DNA from: Dendrobium chrysotoxum
Lineage: Eukaryota; Streptophyta; Magnoliopsida; Asparagales; Orchidaceae
Length of the DNA: 64,000 nucleotides
Direction: 5' to 3'
Assembly: GCA_019925795.1 (NCBI GenBank)
Contig: CM034298.1
Location: 53,532,365 to 53,596,364 of the forward strand
A program made the position numbers and the translations under genes. The notes under the pieces are model-generated. The model was not told the DNA's origin. It made no database searches and was given only the letters and a program-made list of their open reading frames with translations. Within the stretch, counting starts at the first letter, position 1; each line of letters starts with the position of its first letter. Below are positions 1 through 11,680 of this stretch, one piece after another.

Positions 1-269
1 GAAACATTAAAATTATGATGGGTTCCTATGGCTTCTTGCGCATGCTGCTACTACAACCTAGACAGAAAACAATAATCTCAATTGCAGACTATGGTACTAG
101 GAACATCATCTTGTCAAACAGTTGTGTCAATGTAAAATTGGTCTAATTAATCAATAAATAATATTTTTCAAATAGGTATAAAATGTACACATCAACATAT
201 CCACAATCACCTAAATAACATCTCAGTCCTAAGACAACTAAGGTGATCTAATTAAAAAATCCATTGCGA

Positions 270-798
270 TGCCGTCCAACTTCCAAGTTAAATGGGTAAA
301 GGTTGCAAAGATCCATGAGCATCAAGTGTTCAGCCTTTACTTGACAAATCATGCATCCACCCATGAACTTAGTTACACCCTTCAGCAAGCCTAGCCACAA
401 AATAAAGCCTATCTTGTGACCAGGATGAATGATTTAATAAGGCTTAGGTTCTTCTCAAAGGATGATCTTTAAGGTCTTTGTTATTTGGGACACAAAGCCA
501 ACCTCTAAAGGGAAGTGCTTCTCAGCTATCACCATAAAAATTCATTCAACCATCTTCATTTTTGCTCTGCATCTTCTCAACTAACATAGATCAATCCATT
601 GGGCCTAAGAAATTAGTATGCTTGGCTTGTTGTTAATGGTGCTAAGAGAAATCTTTTGATACAATGCATCAACAAAACATTCTCCTTTTTTGACTTGTTG
701 AGCTCATGTTGAGTCATCAAATACTTCAAACTTTGATGGTTGACAATAATCTTAAAGTGTAATCCATGTAAGGAGTTGTGGTCTCCGAAAATTTGCAC
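270..798 (-). pseudogene. Ty3/gypsy pol relic (RNase H tail to integrase zinc finger)
   Basis: On the minus strand, translation of about 790-690 gives a stretch around HFKIIVNHQSLKYLMTQHEL, which matches the end of a Ty3/gypsy RNase H (the usual TDHxSLKYL motif). Further along the same strand (about 400-280), in interrupted frames, GGCMICQVKAEH matches the second half of the HHCC zinc finger that opens gypsy integrases, including the C-x2-C pair followed by K. Stops and frame changes separate the pieces, and no integrase catalytic core follows before the window edge. This is a heavily decayed fragment. The lineage is uncertain and the left end is cut by the window. Confidence 0.6.
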
Positions 799-2050
799 CC
801 CAGCCTCTCCGCAGCCCCTTTTTTTTTGTCGTCGATGAGAGTTTTAATGAGTAGGTTTCGAGGCAAATTTTCAGAAGATAGATTGAGTTTTGAATAAGTC
901 ATTACCGAGAGATTTCGCCCTCATTTTTGCGAGGACTTTATGATTTGAGTTTAGGTTTCCTATAGGCGCAAGCCCCTATAGTTAATCACCCCTCCCGATA
1001 GCGAGAGAGAACTTTCAATTAAGGCTAGTCATCAAACAGATACATAGGCTAGTCATCAAACAGATACATAGTATCCGACGTACAGTAGTAGCATGTTTAG
1101 AATATTTAAAATTAAAATTCACCGCCTTGCACTTAAAGCGGATGGTGGGGGGAAAAATGATAGACCCGATCAATATCCCATGATTCCATCATTCCGAGTC
1201 ATCCTGATCCCTAGTCTACCTAGTTAGAGGAGGCAGTCGACCCAACCTGACAGAAGGATCATTATCGGCAACCATGGGTTGCTTCGTCCAAGGGTATCTT
1301 ATAGACATGGAGTGAATATTTCTCTACGGGGATAAATTTGAATCCACCTTAGCCAATAGAGGGCTTTGTGCCCTATCGATCATATCCTATTAATACATTA
1401 CTCAAGGATTTGGCACCGTTGGCGAACATACGGGCTCTGATCATGAACGTAATTTAATGGTGCCATTTGGAGGTAAAATCGCCTGGTCAGAGGACTCCGA
1501 TCATAACCGTTTACCTGTGGTACCATTTGGCAGTGAAACCATTAGTTAGAGAACACGTGCCACATCCTTACTGGCAAGAGACGATTTGAGAATGAATCTT
1601 AGTGATATTCTTGACAAGGCATTCGCTTTTTGTGAGCTGAAGTGCTTTTCAAACTTGTCCATCTTGGCAAACTGTTGTGAATGGTAGATAGATATATTGC
1701 CTTAAATATTTTGGCGTTTTATTTCAATTTTAAACATTGATATCATTCGTGAAGAATGTTAGAGTCAATTGAATGTATTTTATGAGAATTTGGAGGTATT
1801 TTGAATGTTTGGGGTCCTCTCCGCTTGAGATTTTCTATTAACATGGCCATCATTGGTGTACATATAGGCAATTTCATTTTGTTGGTTGAACCTTATTGAC
1901 TTTGCCTACTTACCGACAGAGGATCAAGTTCGTCATCGGCTTTATGTATTTATTACTGAATTTTTCTTGTAATAGGCCTTGAAGGCCTAATATGAATATA
2001 TAAAACAAATGTTCGGGTCGGCGTTACGATTGTATATTTATTTGACATTT
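799..2050. other. Non-coding stretch, retroelement-like
   Basis: No gene is visible. Part of it (about 970-1022: a 'ccctatagttaatcacc' stretch followed by 'ctttcaattaagg') resembles 22,360-22,420, which lies next to Tat LTR ends, so this is probably the non-coding part of a related retroelement. A purine tract ending GGGGGGAAAAATGATAG at about 1,146-1,162 could be a polypurine tract followed by a TGATAG LTR start, but no matching LTR end was found. Confidence 0.35.
1023..1070. repeat. 24-bp tandem duplication
   Basis: Two identical, immediately adjacent 24-bp units start at 1023 and 1047 (each begins GGCTAGTCATC and ends GATACATA). It looks like a recent slippage or small tandem duplication in non-coding DNA. 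Confidence 0.9.
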
Positions 2051-2660
2051 TGAGCCGTGTCAACTTCTATCTATTCACATAGAAGAATCGAGTTTGATTT
2101 TAAGTTCATTTTTTTTACCAGTGCAGCATCCTTAGACGTCACGTGTGTGCATACGTCACGCTTATCGGGGCCCATGCGGGTACATGCTTTTGCATGCATT
2201 TCATTTGATATATTTGCATGATATATTATATGTGTGCAGTGCAATGAACGTGTATGACTAATTTGCATATTCTCACACACACCTATGCTCTCATCTGCAT
2301 ATTAACATGCTTATGTATGCATTTGTGTATCTGCATGTATATATGTATGTTGGCATATGCATCTGCATCTTGCATGATGTGCTTGATATGCAATGTAGTG
2401 ATTTAGTGCGCTAACATAGCGTATTTGTGTAATATGCATATATAATATATCTATGCATTGTCCGTTTATCTGCATAATACTCCAGTGCTTCACGTAATGC
2501 ATTATATATTTGCAAGTTAGCGTAGCGAGCTGCCGCTACATAGTGTGTTTTACATATTGGATAACATGCTTGCATGATGTGCTTTATATTTTACAAAGTG
2601 TATATGCATGATGTGAATGCATCAGTGCGTATTTCAATGCATGAGAATATTTTTGCAATA
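2050..2660. repeat. TGCAT-rich low-complexity tract
   Basis: A stretch of about 600 bp very rich in TGCAT, ATGCAT and TATATG words, i.e. alternating purine-pyrimidine sequence. The short open frames here have this same low-complexity composition and resemble no protein family. Nothing else is seen. Confidence 0.6.
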
Positions 2661-2939
2661 TTTAATTATAGCTAGCTATGCAAATGACCATCACTGACAA
2701 GCATGCAATATCTCATTTTGAAATATGCAAACCCCTTATGTTCGATTGTATGAGTGTTGCAGATCCGATGGCGTTTAATAGCGCATTGAGTTTCATCTGT
2801 CGCACATCAACAATGCAATTTGGCTCATTTCATCTTCTGCATGTCGCTACTTTCTTCAGTGTTTAGCCCATAGGAATGTACTTCTGCCTAGTACTGCAGA
2901 TCCGCTGCTTTGGTTTACCAGTGCTCCGCAGTTTTCCTT

Positions 2940-4250
2940 GTAAATTCCCTGTCACTGCTTGCAAGTGGGTCGTAGCGTTGCACTGCGGGTCACTTGTTGC
3001 TTCACGCAAGCAAGCTATCACACAATGAGAGCTTTGTTAACACCGTTCGAGATCTAGCACTAGGCATTCAAAAGCCACCAGCTGTTACGAATAGGCAGAC
3101 TATTGTTGCTTGCAAGTGTCACTATGGATTGTTTGCTGCTTCCTGCATGATGAGCTTCCTACATTGGCTTGTAGGAACTTGTATTTATCAGAGGCTTGTT
3201 GCTTTTGACGGTAGACAGTATGTCGTGCTCATTGCAATCTTCTTGCCCATGCTCGCAAGAGACCCGTCACATTAGTTGCGTGCTACTTGCTATCACCCAT
3301 AAAAGGGTTGTTGCACAATTCTGATTTCGTCAACGTTGTTTGTGGATAAGCAATAGACGTTCAAAGCCACTAACCACTATATGCAGGTGAATTGCGTTCA
3401 GTATAACATCTTCCAACACTGCTCGTAGGAGAAGCTATTATGTGCATTTCAAATTCTCCATCACAAACCTAACACCTTAGCTTGTAGAACTATTGTGTGC
3501 AAGACGGATCTCCTACAACGGCTCGTAGGTGCTTACATTCATTACATATCAACCACCTTTGTTTGCGAGGGATTAATATATTCGCCTGACATTGCATGAT
3601 TGTTGATTGCCAGGGTGTCATTGCATTCATTGTCTGTTGCTCACAAGTGGATTAGTGTATTTGTTTGCCGGTTAAATATTGTTAATTGTGAGCGGGTAAA
3701 TTTCATTATGATTATTGATGAATCATTATATTCACTTCACATCTATTGTTTCCACTTATATATGATTTATTATGTACATTGCAGGTCCGTTGTCATTTTT
3801 GAAGATAATATGTAGTATGCATAATGAACATGCTAATGTTGCTTATTGGTATTTGCATCCCAATCATCACGACAACTTTTAATACTCATGGGAAATCTTA
3901 TGCTATTGCTTGTAGGCAAATGGCTACATTCTTCTATAGTTCTTGTTAATCTTTGCTTGCGAACAAGTTGTACTTAGAGTTTTGTTCACCACGAGTTCCC
4001 TGTTCATGCCCATAAGCGGACTATATTCATTGCAATTTCCTTATACATGCTCGTAGGCAAATTGTCACATTCATTGCATGTTTCTTGTAGTCACTCGTAA
4101 GCGGATTGTTATGCACATTACAAGTCCTTTGCTTATGAGCAAGCTATCATGTTCATTACAGGTCCTCGGTTAATGTTCATTTACATTCAATCAAGTTATA
4201 TTTTCATATTGCAGGTTTTCATTTGATTACATTCTTATTTAAAGTATATA
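2940..4250. repeat. Degenerate minisatellite, 'GCTCGTAGG' core
   Basis: A core word of the form GCTTGTAGG, GCTCGTAGG or GCTYGCAAG recurs many times (for example near 2,961, 3,108, 3,172, 3,252, 3,425, 3,480, 3,521, 3,912, 3,957, 4,049 and 4,093). It is usually followed by a caaattgt-like stretch and 'cattcattgca', at spacings of roughly 45-80 bp or multiples. Units differ strongly. Small open frames inside (such as 2,994-3,275) look like by-products of the repeat and match nothing recognised. Confidence 0.6.
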
Positions 4251-4329
4251 TTTAGGTTCAGTTCCCTGTAATTTGCTTAAGTCCGATTCCCTGTCATTTG
4301 GCTTAAGTCAGGTCCTCTGTTTGCAGAAA

Positions 4330-6420
4330 AAATTCGGCAGCCTCCCGGCGTCTCCCATATTCAGGGGAATTTTGGCGACACTGCGGCTGTGATTTTCAAT
4401 CCCATAATGCTACAAAAAGCGTTTATGGGTCTTCGAGGTACACTGTGGTCCGCTCGTTGCGCTGCAAGTGTCGAAAACGAGATTTGGGGATTTTTGAGTT
4501 TGAAGACATTTATACCTTCGCGAGAGTCAATAGCGACGGTGTCGAGGCGGCAATGTTGGCGAATTTGCCAAAACGTACAAAAAAACTCTTTTCCTTCTCT
4601 TTTCTTTTCTTCTTTCTTCTTTTTTTGGATTTTTCTCTTTTTTTTATAAATTTCTCTTCTTTTTTCTTTTTTCTCTCTTTTTTTAAATAATAATAATATT
4701 TTAATATTAATAATTAATAATATTACTTAATACTAATTAATGATAATAATTAATAGTAATAATAAAAAAAGGTTGTTGTGTGGTGGTTTGGAGTTTGAGG
4801 GTAGTTTTGGGTTGTGAGAGGTGGGCTGGTAGTGGGAAGATGGGGCTGCTGGAATGGAGGTGGCTAGGTCAGCAGAAGAGTGCACAAGCTGTGGGGTTCG
4901 GATGCATTGATGGTTGGGTAGGCTTGCTGCAGGTAAGTTTGACCGGCCTATTGGAGTGCAGGCAATGGGTTTGGGAGGAAGATCAAGCTGTTTGTGTGAG
5001 AAGCTTGCAGTTGTGTGGATCGGGTGAGGCACGACTCTGTCAAATAGGGAGCAAGGGATCAGGTCTGGTAGCTGCAGCTAGGTGAGGGGATTCGGCCGGG
5101 TCTGGTGGGATCGGCAGCAGGTCGGCACATTGATGGCTGTGGATAGGGAGGGCGATCGAGGGCTGGAAGTCGTTCAAGGGTAAGGGATCCGAAGCTTCGA
5201 TCTTCGGCTCTATGGTTTCGACGGAAGAAGAGGTGATTGGCTATGTCGGTCAATCCGACTGGGGTGTTTGGCTTGGTTGATTAGGGAGTGGAATCAGGAA
5301 AAGAAGAAGGAAGAAGAGTTCGGAGGATGTTGTAGTCGATCGAGCACGGCAGCGAGGTGTTCGTGAAATCGAAGGAAGAGGTGGACGGCTGGAGTTCGAG
5401 GCAGGGGATCGATGGGCTGGGGAGAAGGATTGTGTGCGGGAACCAGAAATGGAGAGCGTCTGTCTTCATTTTATTAACGCTAATAGTAGAGCAAAACGGA
5501 GCTGATTTGTGCACGCAGGGATGTGCAACTGTGGCCTGTTCAGAAACGGCGCCGAATTGCAGAACTGCAGTGTATGGAGCAACTGTAGTAAGCGGCAGGA
5601 TACGATTTGAGGAATAAAAAAATTTATATATATATTGATGAATAAATTTAAAATTTAAGTTGACCCCCAAGAATCTCTAGTTATACGCGCGTCATCGCCT
5701 CGATTTGCGAACTGATTTTCCCAGACAAATTTCGTTTGGCAAAATTATAATCATTTTTTGGGTGTTGTCAACATTCTAAACACAATGAAGAAGTCCGTTT
5801 TATGATCGAACGTCATTTGGACAGCTTTGCGCGTCATTTTTGAGGAACGGTCACAGATTTTGACCATTTTCGCCCGATTTGGCTATGAGGGGCTCCCTCT
5901 CTAGTAAATTCGATGCTCTGATCACAATGGCGCGGCCTATTTGGCGACTGTTTGAAGATCGGAGGTTGTTTGACCATTTAAGTGACGCGTCGCCCCTGCC
6001 GACCCGTCTCGAGTCGCCGATTTCAATCCCTTTGCTCGCGCTGATTTGGCAGATGTGTGGAGGTCAACAAGAGTGTCCCAAATATGATAAGCAGATACTA
6101 CAACCAGAAGCTTTAAGTTGTGAGTGGTACAACTCTTCTCATGTGATTTTAGGTATCTTGTGTAGGTTGCAACTCATCCAAGTTGCATCAACACATTTTC
6201 GAGTCCTTGTAGAAAAGTATCATTGTATACTTGGATTCATTTCACAACAAAGAATGCAGGTAACAAACCCATGGAGATGATGAGTGTATTAGGATCAGAA
6301 AGTAGCATATAAACATTTGAAAACCTTACAAGCTGTTTAAAGAATTTAAAAAATGGGCGAAATATAAATTTCAAAATATGTTCATCTCCACAGTATACAT
6401 GGATAAAATCATTAAGCAAA
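4330..6420. other. Non-coding stretch with pyrimidine tract, no recognised gene
   Basis: Contains a TTC/CTTTT pyrimidine tract (about 4,576-4,690) followed by an AT-rich run of TAATA words (4,685-4,770), then moderately GC-rich DNA to 6,070. Open frames of about 80-130 codons exist on both strands (for example 4,780-5,085 plus, 5,281-5,670 minus, 5,879-6,280 plus) but show no family motif and overlap each other. A TTTTGGCGACACTGCGGC stretch near 4,370 faintly resembles the Tat primer-binding site at 29,735, so this may be an old LTR/leader boundary. That is only a suggestion. Confidence 0.35.
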
Positions 6421-6454
6421 ACTCTTGAGAAATATGCCTATCGGCAAAGCTCTT

Positions 6455-6850
6455 AGTAATGTTTTCTCTCAGGAGTCCGATGCCTCTTGGGCAACTATCC
6501 ATCACTATAATTCTTCTTAGGAGAATCCTAAGAATTGGTAATGATGTTCATTACAAATACACTGAAGGAAGAAAATATATGAACCTGATATATATTACAA
6601 GTGGTGTACTTATTATCTATAACAAAGGATGTTGGATCCAAGCACTTCAATCTACTTAACATTTAGTAAATATCGAGCTCTTAAGGAAAAACACTACAAT
6701 AAATATAATAGTCAACATTCCTAGAAGGGGGAGGAGGATCATCAAAAATCAAATGAAATTATTTTACTATATAATATACTCCATGGTCTCTTTCTCTCGA
6801 GTTTATTATATTCACTAAGATATATTCTTAATACACTTATTTTCTCTAGA
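6455..6850. repeat. Diverged direct repeat, copy 1
   Basis: Aligns over about 390 bp with 7,700-8,095. Shared landmarks in the same order are 'cctcttggg', 'taggagaatcctaag', 'ggatcatca', 'atcaaatgaaatta' and 'tttctctcgag'. The copies are 1.24 kb apart in direct orientation, with many substitutions and indels. Confidence 0.65.
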
Positions 6851-7214
6851 GGGGAAGTACTTCCGATCATGACAAAAAATAAATCTCATGGAAGGTTCAT
6901 GCATATTACTTACTTCTATTACAAAAAGAAAAGACACATTAATAAATCTTCTCATACTTTGAAGAGGAAGGAACAAAATGCAGATGACAACCGTAGGAAG
7001 GACAATTCAACAAATGTTGGATTCAATTTATTTTAATGTAAATGATATTCTTTTCACGATTCATAGAGTTAGCAGAACTAATCAATAGATTCATAATTCA
7101 ACTTACTCATATTATGTCCTAATAAGAATTTATTTCCTACTTATGAGTCATATTCTGATGATTATTTTTTATAAGAAATAATTCATTATACAAGATAAGT
7201 TAGGTTCTGCGAAA

Positions 7215-7500
7215 TTTAAAACACATAAGGCTTGACTAAGAGTAATGGGAGTCAAGCAATTAACAGATCTTAATCCGAATATGATGTCTTTGAGTGCTCT
7301 TAGTAATGCATGATACATATTATCTTGAGATGTTGATGCCCTTCTAGTTTCTACGGGTATCTCGGTTGTGTTAAAGGTAGAAACTTTTAGTGGACTATAT
7401 TTTACACGATGTAACCTTGATGCTAATTTAATTTCATCAGTTGTTGTGCAGAACCATAGTTTGGAGAATCATAAAAAAAAAAAAAGCTTCTTGGTTGCAA
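7215..7500 (+). repeat. Repeat flanking the old gypsy relic, left copy
   Basis: Similar in the same orientation to 14,228-14,505. Common landmarks are 'catattatcttgagat', a 'gtccttcta' block, a 'tagaaacttttagtgga'-like block and 'atgcatgg'/'atgctaat' further on. Because the two copies bracket the gag-to-RT relic, they may be decayed LTR sequence. The boundaries are not clear. Confidence 0.45.
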
Positions 7501-7699
7501 GAGATGTACTAAAAGAAAACACAGATTGAGAGTGCACTTCTAGATATGATTAGAAAATCAATGTAATCCTTGAAATCTATTCAAGTCTCAAAAGTCATCA
7601 CCATCATACACAGAGAGAAAACCATTAATGCCTAAACATTTTAATTTACAAAGCAAAGCACTTGAAACAACTATTGATAAATGTCTCTTGAATAACTCT

Positions 7700-8095
7700 T
7701 AGGAATTTCCTCTTGGGAGTTCAATATCCCTCGGGTAACTGTAAATCACTACACTGCTTAGGAGAATCCTAAGTATTGGCTTTAATGGTGTACATTATAA
7801 ATATATTCACAGAAGACAATATATAAATTGAATGCAAATTACAGATATTATATGCATTATTTACAAAAAAGAATGTCAGGTACAGGCACTTTGAACTACC
7901 CCATCATTTTGTAAATGCTAAGTCTATATTCAAAGGACAAGTGTTACTATAAATAAAATAATAAAGATTTTTAGAATGAGGATCAGGATCATCAGATATC
8001 AAATGAGATTATTTCATCACATAATAGACACAAGACTCCCTTTCTCTCAAGCTTATTGATTTACTAAGATACATTCTTTGTACTCTTATCTTCTT
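7700..8095. repeat. Diverged direct repeat, copy 2
   Basis: Partner of 6,455-6,850, lying just upstream of the gypsy gag relic at 8.7 kb. The pair may be remnants of LTR or leader sequence of that old element, or an unrelated tandem duplication. Confidence 0.65.
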
Positions 8096-8678
8096 GGATG
8101 GTGAACGTTTGCTTTCAGCTACTCCATAATGGATATAGGTTATTCAAATGAATCAATCTAAATCTTGTGTTTATTCTTCTTGTTATAATACTTCTCTGAA
8201 CCTCTCATAGAGTAACCCAAGTATAGTTCTTTTCTAGCTTTGAACTCTTAATGTGTGCATTCCTCTCGTCTCGAGACAAAAGTGAGTTTCAATCATTTGC
8301 ATTCTCGATACCGTCTACGGGAAAGTCAACTATTGGTTTGAAAGAGAATAAGAAATGGCATAGTAGAATATTCAATAATCAATCTAAGTTCCACATAGAG
8401 CTTGGCACATTGCACCACATTGGAGAATCCTCCAACCGTTATATGTTTGTCACTCAAGAACAATTGGATGCTCAATTTAAGGCCATTCGTTAATAGGTGA
8501 TTGCAATTATTGAGATAGTCAATGTCTCCTTCACTTTTTGACTCGTTCCAATTGTTTAATCTGCTCACCCATTCAATAAAGGAAGGCGCGTTGAAATTAA
8601 TGATACCCTTCTTCCACACACCAGAAGTATAATGCCCTCATGTTGAAGGTTTTTGAAGGAGATTGAAGTTCAAGACTT

Positions 8679-9350
8679 TTGACCTTGAAATGTATGAAAG
8701 TATTACTAACCCTTCTAATTACGATACATTTGGGAATATCTTGTCTTTGTACAACATCTTGGATGCTATCAAATAATGCACTTTGCCACTACCTTAAAGA
8801 CTCTACACAAAGGTGGTTTAATGCTTTGCATTCTCTGAGTATCTATTCATTTGAGGAGTTTTTTAACCTATTATTGGTGCAATGCTCTGCATCAAAAAGG
8901 CAATTGAAAATTTCTCAATCTCTCTACTACAGTAAGTAAAAAAACAAGAAGATTATTATGTATTATATGCTAAGGTTCAACAATACCTTCCATGAAATAA
9001 CTAATGGTGACAATAGGCAAAATTGCTCATATTTTGGGGTTATAATAGCATAGCTTCAAATTCTGTTGCAAAGAAATCCCTCAATGGCATGGAGAACCTT
9101 CTCAAAAGGGAGGGCAAGTTTATTAGTATTAAAGAATTTGAGCAAGAATTCAAGTCCCTTACCAAGAATCTTTCTTCTTTGCTCAAGAAGAGGACAAATA
9201 ATGGCAATAACAACAATAAAATTTCTTTCCATCCATAGAAGAAGAATAAAAGGACTGATTTCACTAATCAAGAGAATCAATTTATGTGACTATAAACCTA
9301 ATTTGAATCAACTAGTAGCTGATTTAGCATAAAGAGTACTTTAACTGTCA
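8679..9350 (+). pseudogene. Ty3/gypsy gag relic
   Basis: The reading frame around 8,775-8,935 gives LKDSTQRWFNALHSLSIYSF, which fits the core of the retrotransposon gag domain (PF03732 type), where a Leu-Lys-x-Ser-Ala-x-x-Trp block precedes a 'sIxSfxxl' helix. At 9,066-9,170 a second piece (MENLLKREGKFISIKEFEQE) fits the gag C-terminal 'M..LL.RA.KYI..EE' segment. Stops and frame changes separate the pieces. Gag would have formed the virus-like particle of the element. It is dead here. The upstream frame at 8,251-8,493 may belong to the same gag but was not recognised. Confidence 0.7.
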
Positions 9351-9389
9351 AGCTCTCCTGATGAAACCAACAGAAAGCCAAGACAAATC

Positions 9390-9660
9390 AAAATTTTGTG
9401 TGAACCATAACAATTGAAATTGAAGATAGTTTTAAGGTCTCTATTTGAAAAATTGATAAAGAAGGGCATCCTAAAAGAATATCCTATCGATCGACTTGTC
9501 AACAATAAGCCTATGAAAGATCACTCTGTTGCATCCTGAGGAGAGATTAAAATAATTGGCACAATGCATTCCATAACAAGAGAAGCTGTAACTAAGGCAA
9601 TGCACCTTAGAAGTTTGAAGAAGCTCACCAAGCATGAGACTCATTCATCCACTTCCAACC
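9390..9660 (+). pseudogene. Gypsy gag zinc-knuckle/linker relic
   Basis: Translation in shifting frames gives KFCVNHNN, then LFEKLIKKGILKEYPIDR, then an IGTMHSITREA-like stretch. This is the usual order in Tat/Athila-type gag: a CxxH knuckle with 'FH..HGH', a 'LK..IE.LI..GYL..Y' helix, and a segment near 'I..I.GG'. It continues the gag relic at 8.7 kb. Several stops are present, so it cannot be expressed as one protein. Confidence 0.6.
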
Positions 9661-9699
9661 AACTCCACCAGTGTAACCTTCTTAGATAGTTAATAGTCA

Positions 9700-10290
9700 T
9701 ACAGAAACATCTTCGATGACATGATCATACTATTCACAATAATAAATTATTTTGATTTTCTTTGAATCCTCACCAACACTAGGAGTTTGATGAATGCCCT
9801 TTTTCCTTAACCTTGGCGACAAGATGGAACTTGGCTTAAAAAACTTTTGATTACCCGGGCATTCATTGGTGAAATTCTCTAGGGAAAGAAGTCTTCCTAA
9901 ATGTAAAATCATGATGGAGGTCATCCGAAACAACAAAGAAGCTTATGAGGTCAAACAGGCCGACTTCATGGTTGTCCGGGCTTGATCAACTTATAATTAC
10001 ATCTTTGGCAGGTCCAATCTTAATTTATTTTGTGTAGTGGCATCCACTAAAAATCTCAAAATATTATTTCCTTCTTGTAACATTGTAACTATACAATAAT
10101 TTGATTCAGCCAATGAAATGACACTAAAATTATTGAGGATAGTATCACTAAGTAGGGTATGACAAAGGAAAGAGTTATAAGTGCTAACAATTGAGTGAGA
10201 GCCTGCCAAGAAGAAATTTTGTGTTCATTCTCTTTGTCGAGGTAAATTTTGTTTCGAGCTTATATCTCTTTTTACAATGCAACTTACATA
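9700..10290 (+). other. Decayed stretch between gag and RT relics
   Basis: By position this should hold the protease of the old gypsy element, but no D[TS]G motif could be made out in any frame. Two minus-strand open frames (9,730-9,936 and 9,997-10,209) look accidental. Confidence 0.4.
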
Positions 10291-10292
10291 TC

Positions 10293-10485
10293 TTTGCTTG
10301 GGAATCATGCCTGGGTAGATATCAATATCACCAGCCATTGGTTAAACATCAATGAAAGTGATCCAAATTATTGAAAAAGATCAAGACTGTAATTAAGAAA
10401 GAGGTAGACAAACTTCTCAAGATTGGATTCATTCAAGAAGCACAATATTCTAATGGATTTTGAATGTTATGATGGTGAAGAAATC
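10293..10485 (+). pseudogene. Gypsy reverse transcriptase N-terminus (interrupted)
   Basis: In interrupted frames the strand reads an MPG start, then IKKEVDKLLKIGFIQEAQYS and NVMMVKKSD. These match the beginning of Tat/Athila-type RT ('MPGI..', 'I.EEV.KLL.AGFI.E..YP.W..NVV.VKK..G'). The match stops exactly at 10,485, where the LTR of a chromovirus begins. RT similarity resumes at 14,093 beyond the inserted element. Confidence 0.75.
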
Positions 10486-11032
10486 TGATAGGGCGGTTCA
10501 TATTGAACTGCCAAGATGGGGCCGGCAGTACCAAAGGCGGCCCAAACCGCCTCACCTAGGGATGGGACCCACTTTGGCGGCAAAAAGAGGAGAGAAAGAG
10601 GGAGGCGGCAAGCCAATAGGGAAAGTGGATTTAATTAATTAAAAGGATTTCATATCTTTTGTATTAAATAAATAATATCTTATATTATGAAGTTTTTAAG
10701 GAGATGGAGAGGGCTATTTAAAGGGCATGAGGGGGTTAGGGTTGGCCAGGCATGTATTGTTTGTTCTCTTGGAGTTCTTTGGTGTTTTGGGCTCTAGACT
10801 CTTGTCTAGAGATTTTGGGATAGACGATCCTCCTCTCGAATTGAGGATCAATTGTATCTTTGCTTTGTGTTTGATTTGCTTTGATTTCCCTAATAAAAAT
10901 CTGCTGTTTGGAGCATATTTTCTTGAAGTTCTCACATTATTCTTGCTGATTTTTCACCGATTATTGCTAGGGTTGCTTGCGAACTCAAGTATTTCCAATA
11001 AGATTATTTGCGAACTCAAGTATTTCCTATCA
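10486..11032 (+). repeat. Chromovirus left LTR
   Basis: Starts TGATAGGGC and ends CTATCA. Contains a possible TATA element (CTATTTAAAGG near 10,713) and an AATAAA-type signal near 10,889, which fits a U3-R-U5 layout. A 20-bp word beginning TTGCGAACTC occurs twice at the 3' end. Aligns without gaps to 13,546-14,092. Confidence 0.93.
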
Positions 11033-11035
11033 AAT

Positions 11036-11047
11036 TGGTATCAGAGG
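11036..11047 (+). other. Primer-binding site, initiator tRNA-Met type
   Basis: TGGTATCAGAGG lies 3 bp after the left LTR. It matches the first 11 bases of the common plant retrotransposon site TGGTATCAGAGC, complementary to the 3' end of initiator tRNA-Met. This fixes the plus orientation of the element. Confidence 0.92.
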
Positions 11048-11282
11048 GTTTATGTATAAAATTATAATGAATATTTATTTGATTGAAAGAATATCGTTGA
11101 TGTTTATATCTGAAAAGAAAAATCTTTTCATAATATGTAATTTACTGGAATAAATTCCCATGAATAGCATAGAGCATAATTAATTTATGCACTAATTATT
11201 CTATTAATTATTTAATTAATTTGCTTAATTATTATCATTTTAAATTATATTAATTAAGTTAATCAATAATAACTTAGCTGCG

Positions 11283-11675
11283 TCTAGGGTTTGCCTTTCA
11301 TCTTCTCTTTTCGTCCTTGTTGTTCGGCTTCGTTGCTTCGCAGGAGGTGTAGAGATTGCACGCGTCGCTTCTTTGGCTCCTTCGTGGCTGTTCGACTTCG
11401 CTCCTTCAATGACTTTCCCTTCCTGTCGGATCGTAAGTTACGACATGTTGATCGGAAGCAACAACGGGAGCTCGCTGGCTCGCTAGTTGTGAAGGTAACT
11501 TTCTCCCTTTCAAGGCGTTGCCTCGATGCGCCTCGACGCCTCAAGCCTTGAGGCGTACGCCTCCGTGGAAAAAGGCGTAAGCCTTGCCCGAACGTTCGAG
11601 GCTTAAGCATCAGTTCGCCCGACCTCCGCCTCGATTCTAGGCGCGCCTCGAGGCGTCTGCCTCGAACTCCTTTTT
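11283..11675. other. GC-rich block with palindromes inside the chromovirus
   Basis: Between an AT-rich leader (11,048-11,280) and the RNase H frame lies a block quite unlike its surroundings: GC-rich and full of GCCTC/GAGGC words. It includes the perfect palindromes GAGGCGTACGCCTC (11,550-11,563) and CGCCTCGAGGCG (11,644-11,655). It occupies the place where gag, protease and RT should be. It may be filler from another mobile element or from host DNA picked up when the interior was deleted. Open frames at 11,291-11,551 (plus) and 11,284-11,610 (minus) match nothing I recognise. Confidence 0.55.
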
Positions 11676-11680
11676 AATCC

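Noticed and set aside
4366..4390. TTTTGGCGACACTGCGGC as a primer-binding site of a 3.2-kb LTR starting at about 1,158
   Set aside because: Only the first eight or so bases agree with the tRNA-Arg-type site, no second LTR was found and no gag follows.
4780..5670. Overlapping 100-130 codon frames on both strands at 4.8-5.7 kb as possible small genes
   Set aside because: Mutually antisense, no family motif, no splice or promoter context. Moderate GC content alone explains the open frames.
10460..11059. Open frames spanning the left chromovirus LTR (and the matching ones at 13,787-14,119)
   Set aside because: They follow the LTR sequence itself; the duplicates arise because the two LTRs are copies. 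No domain similarity.
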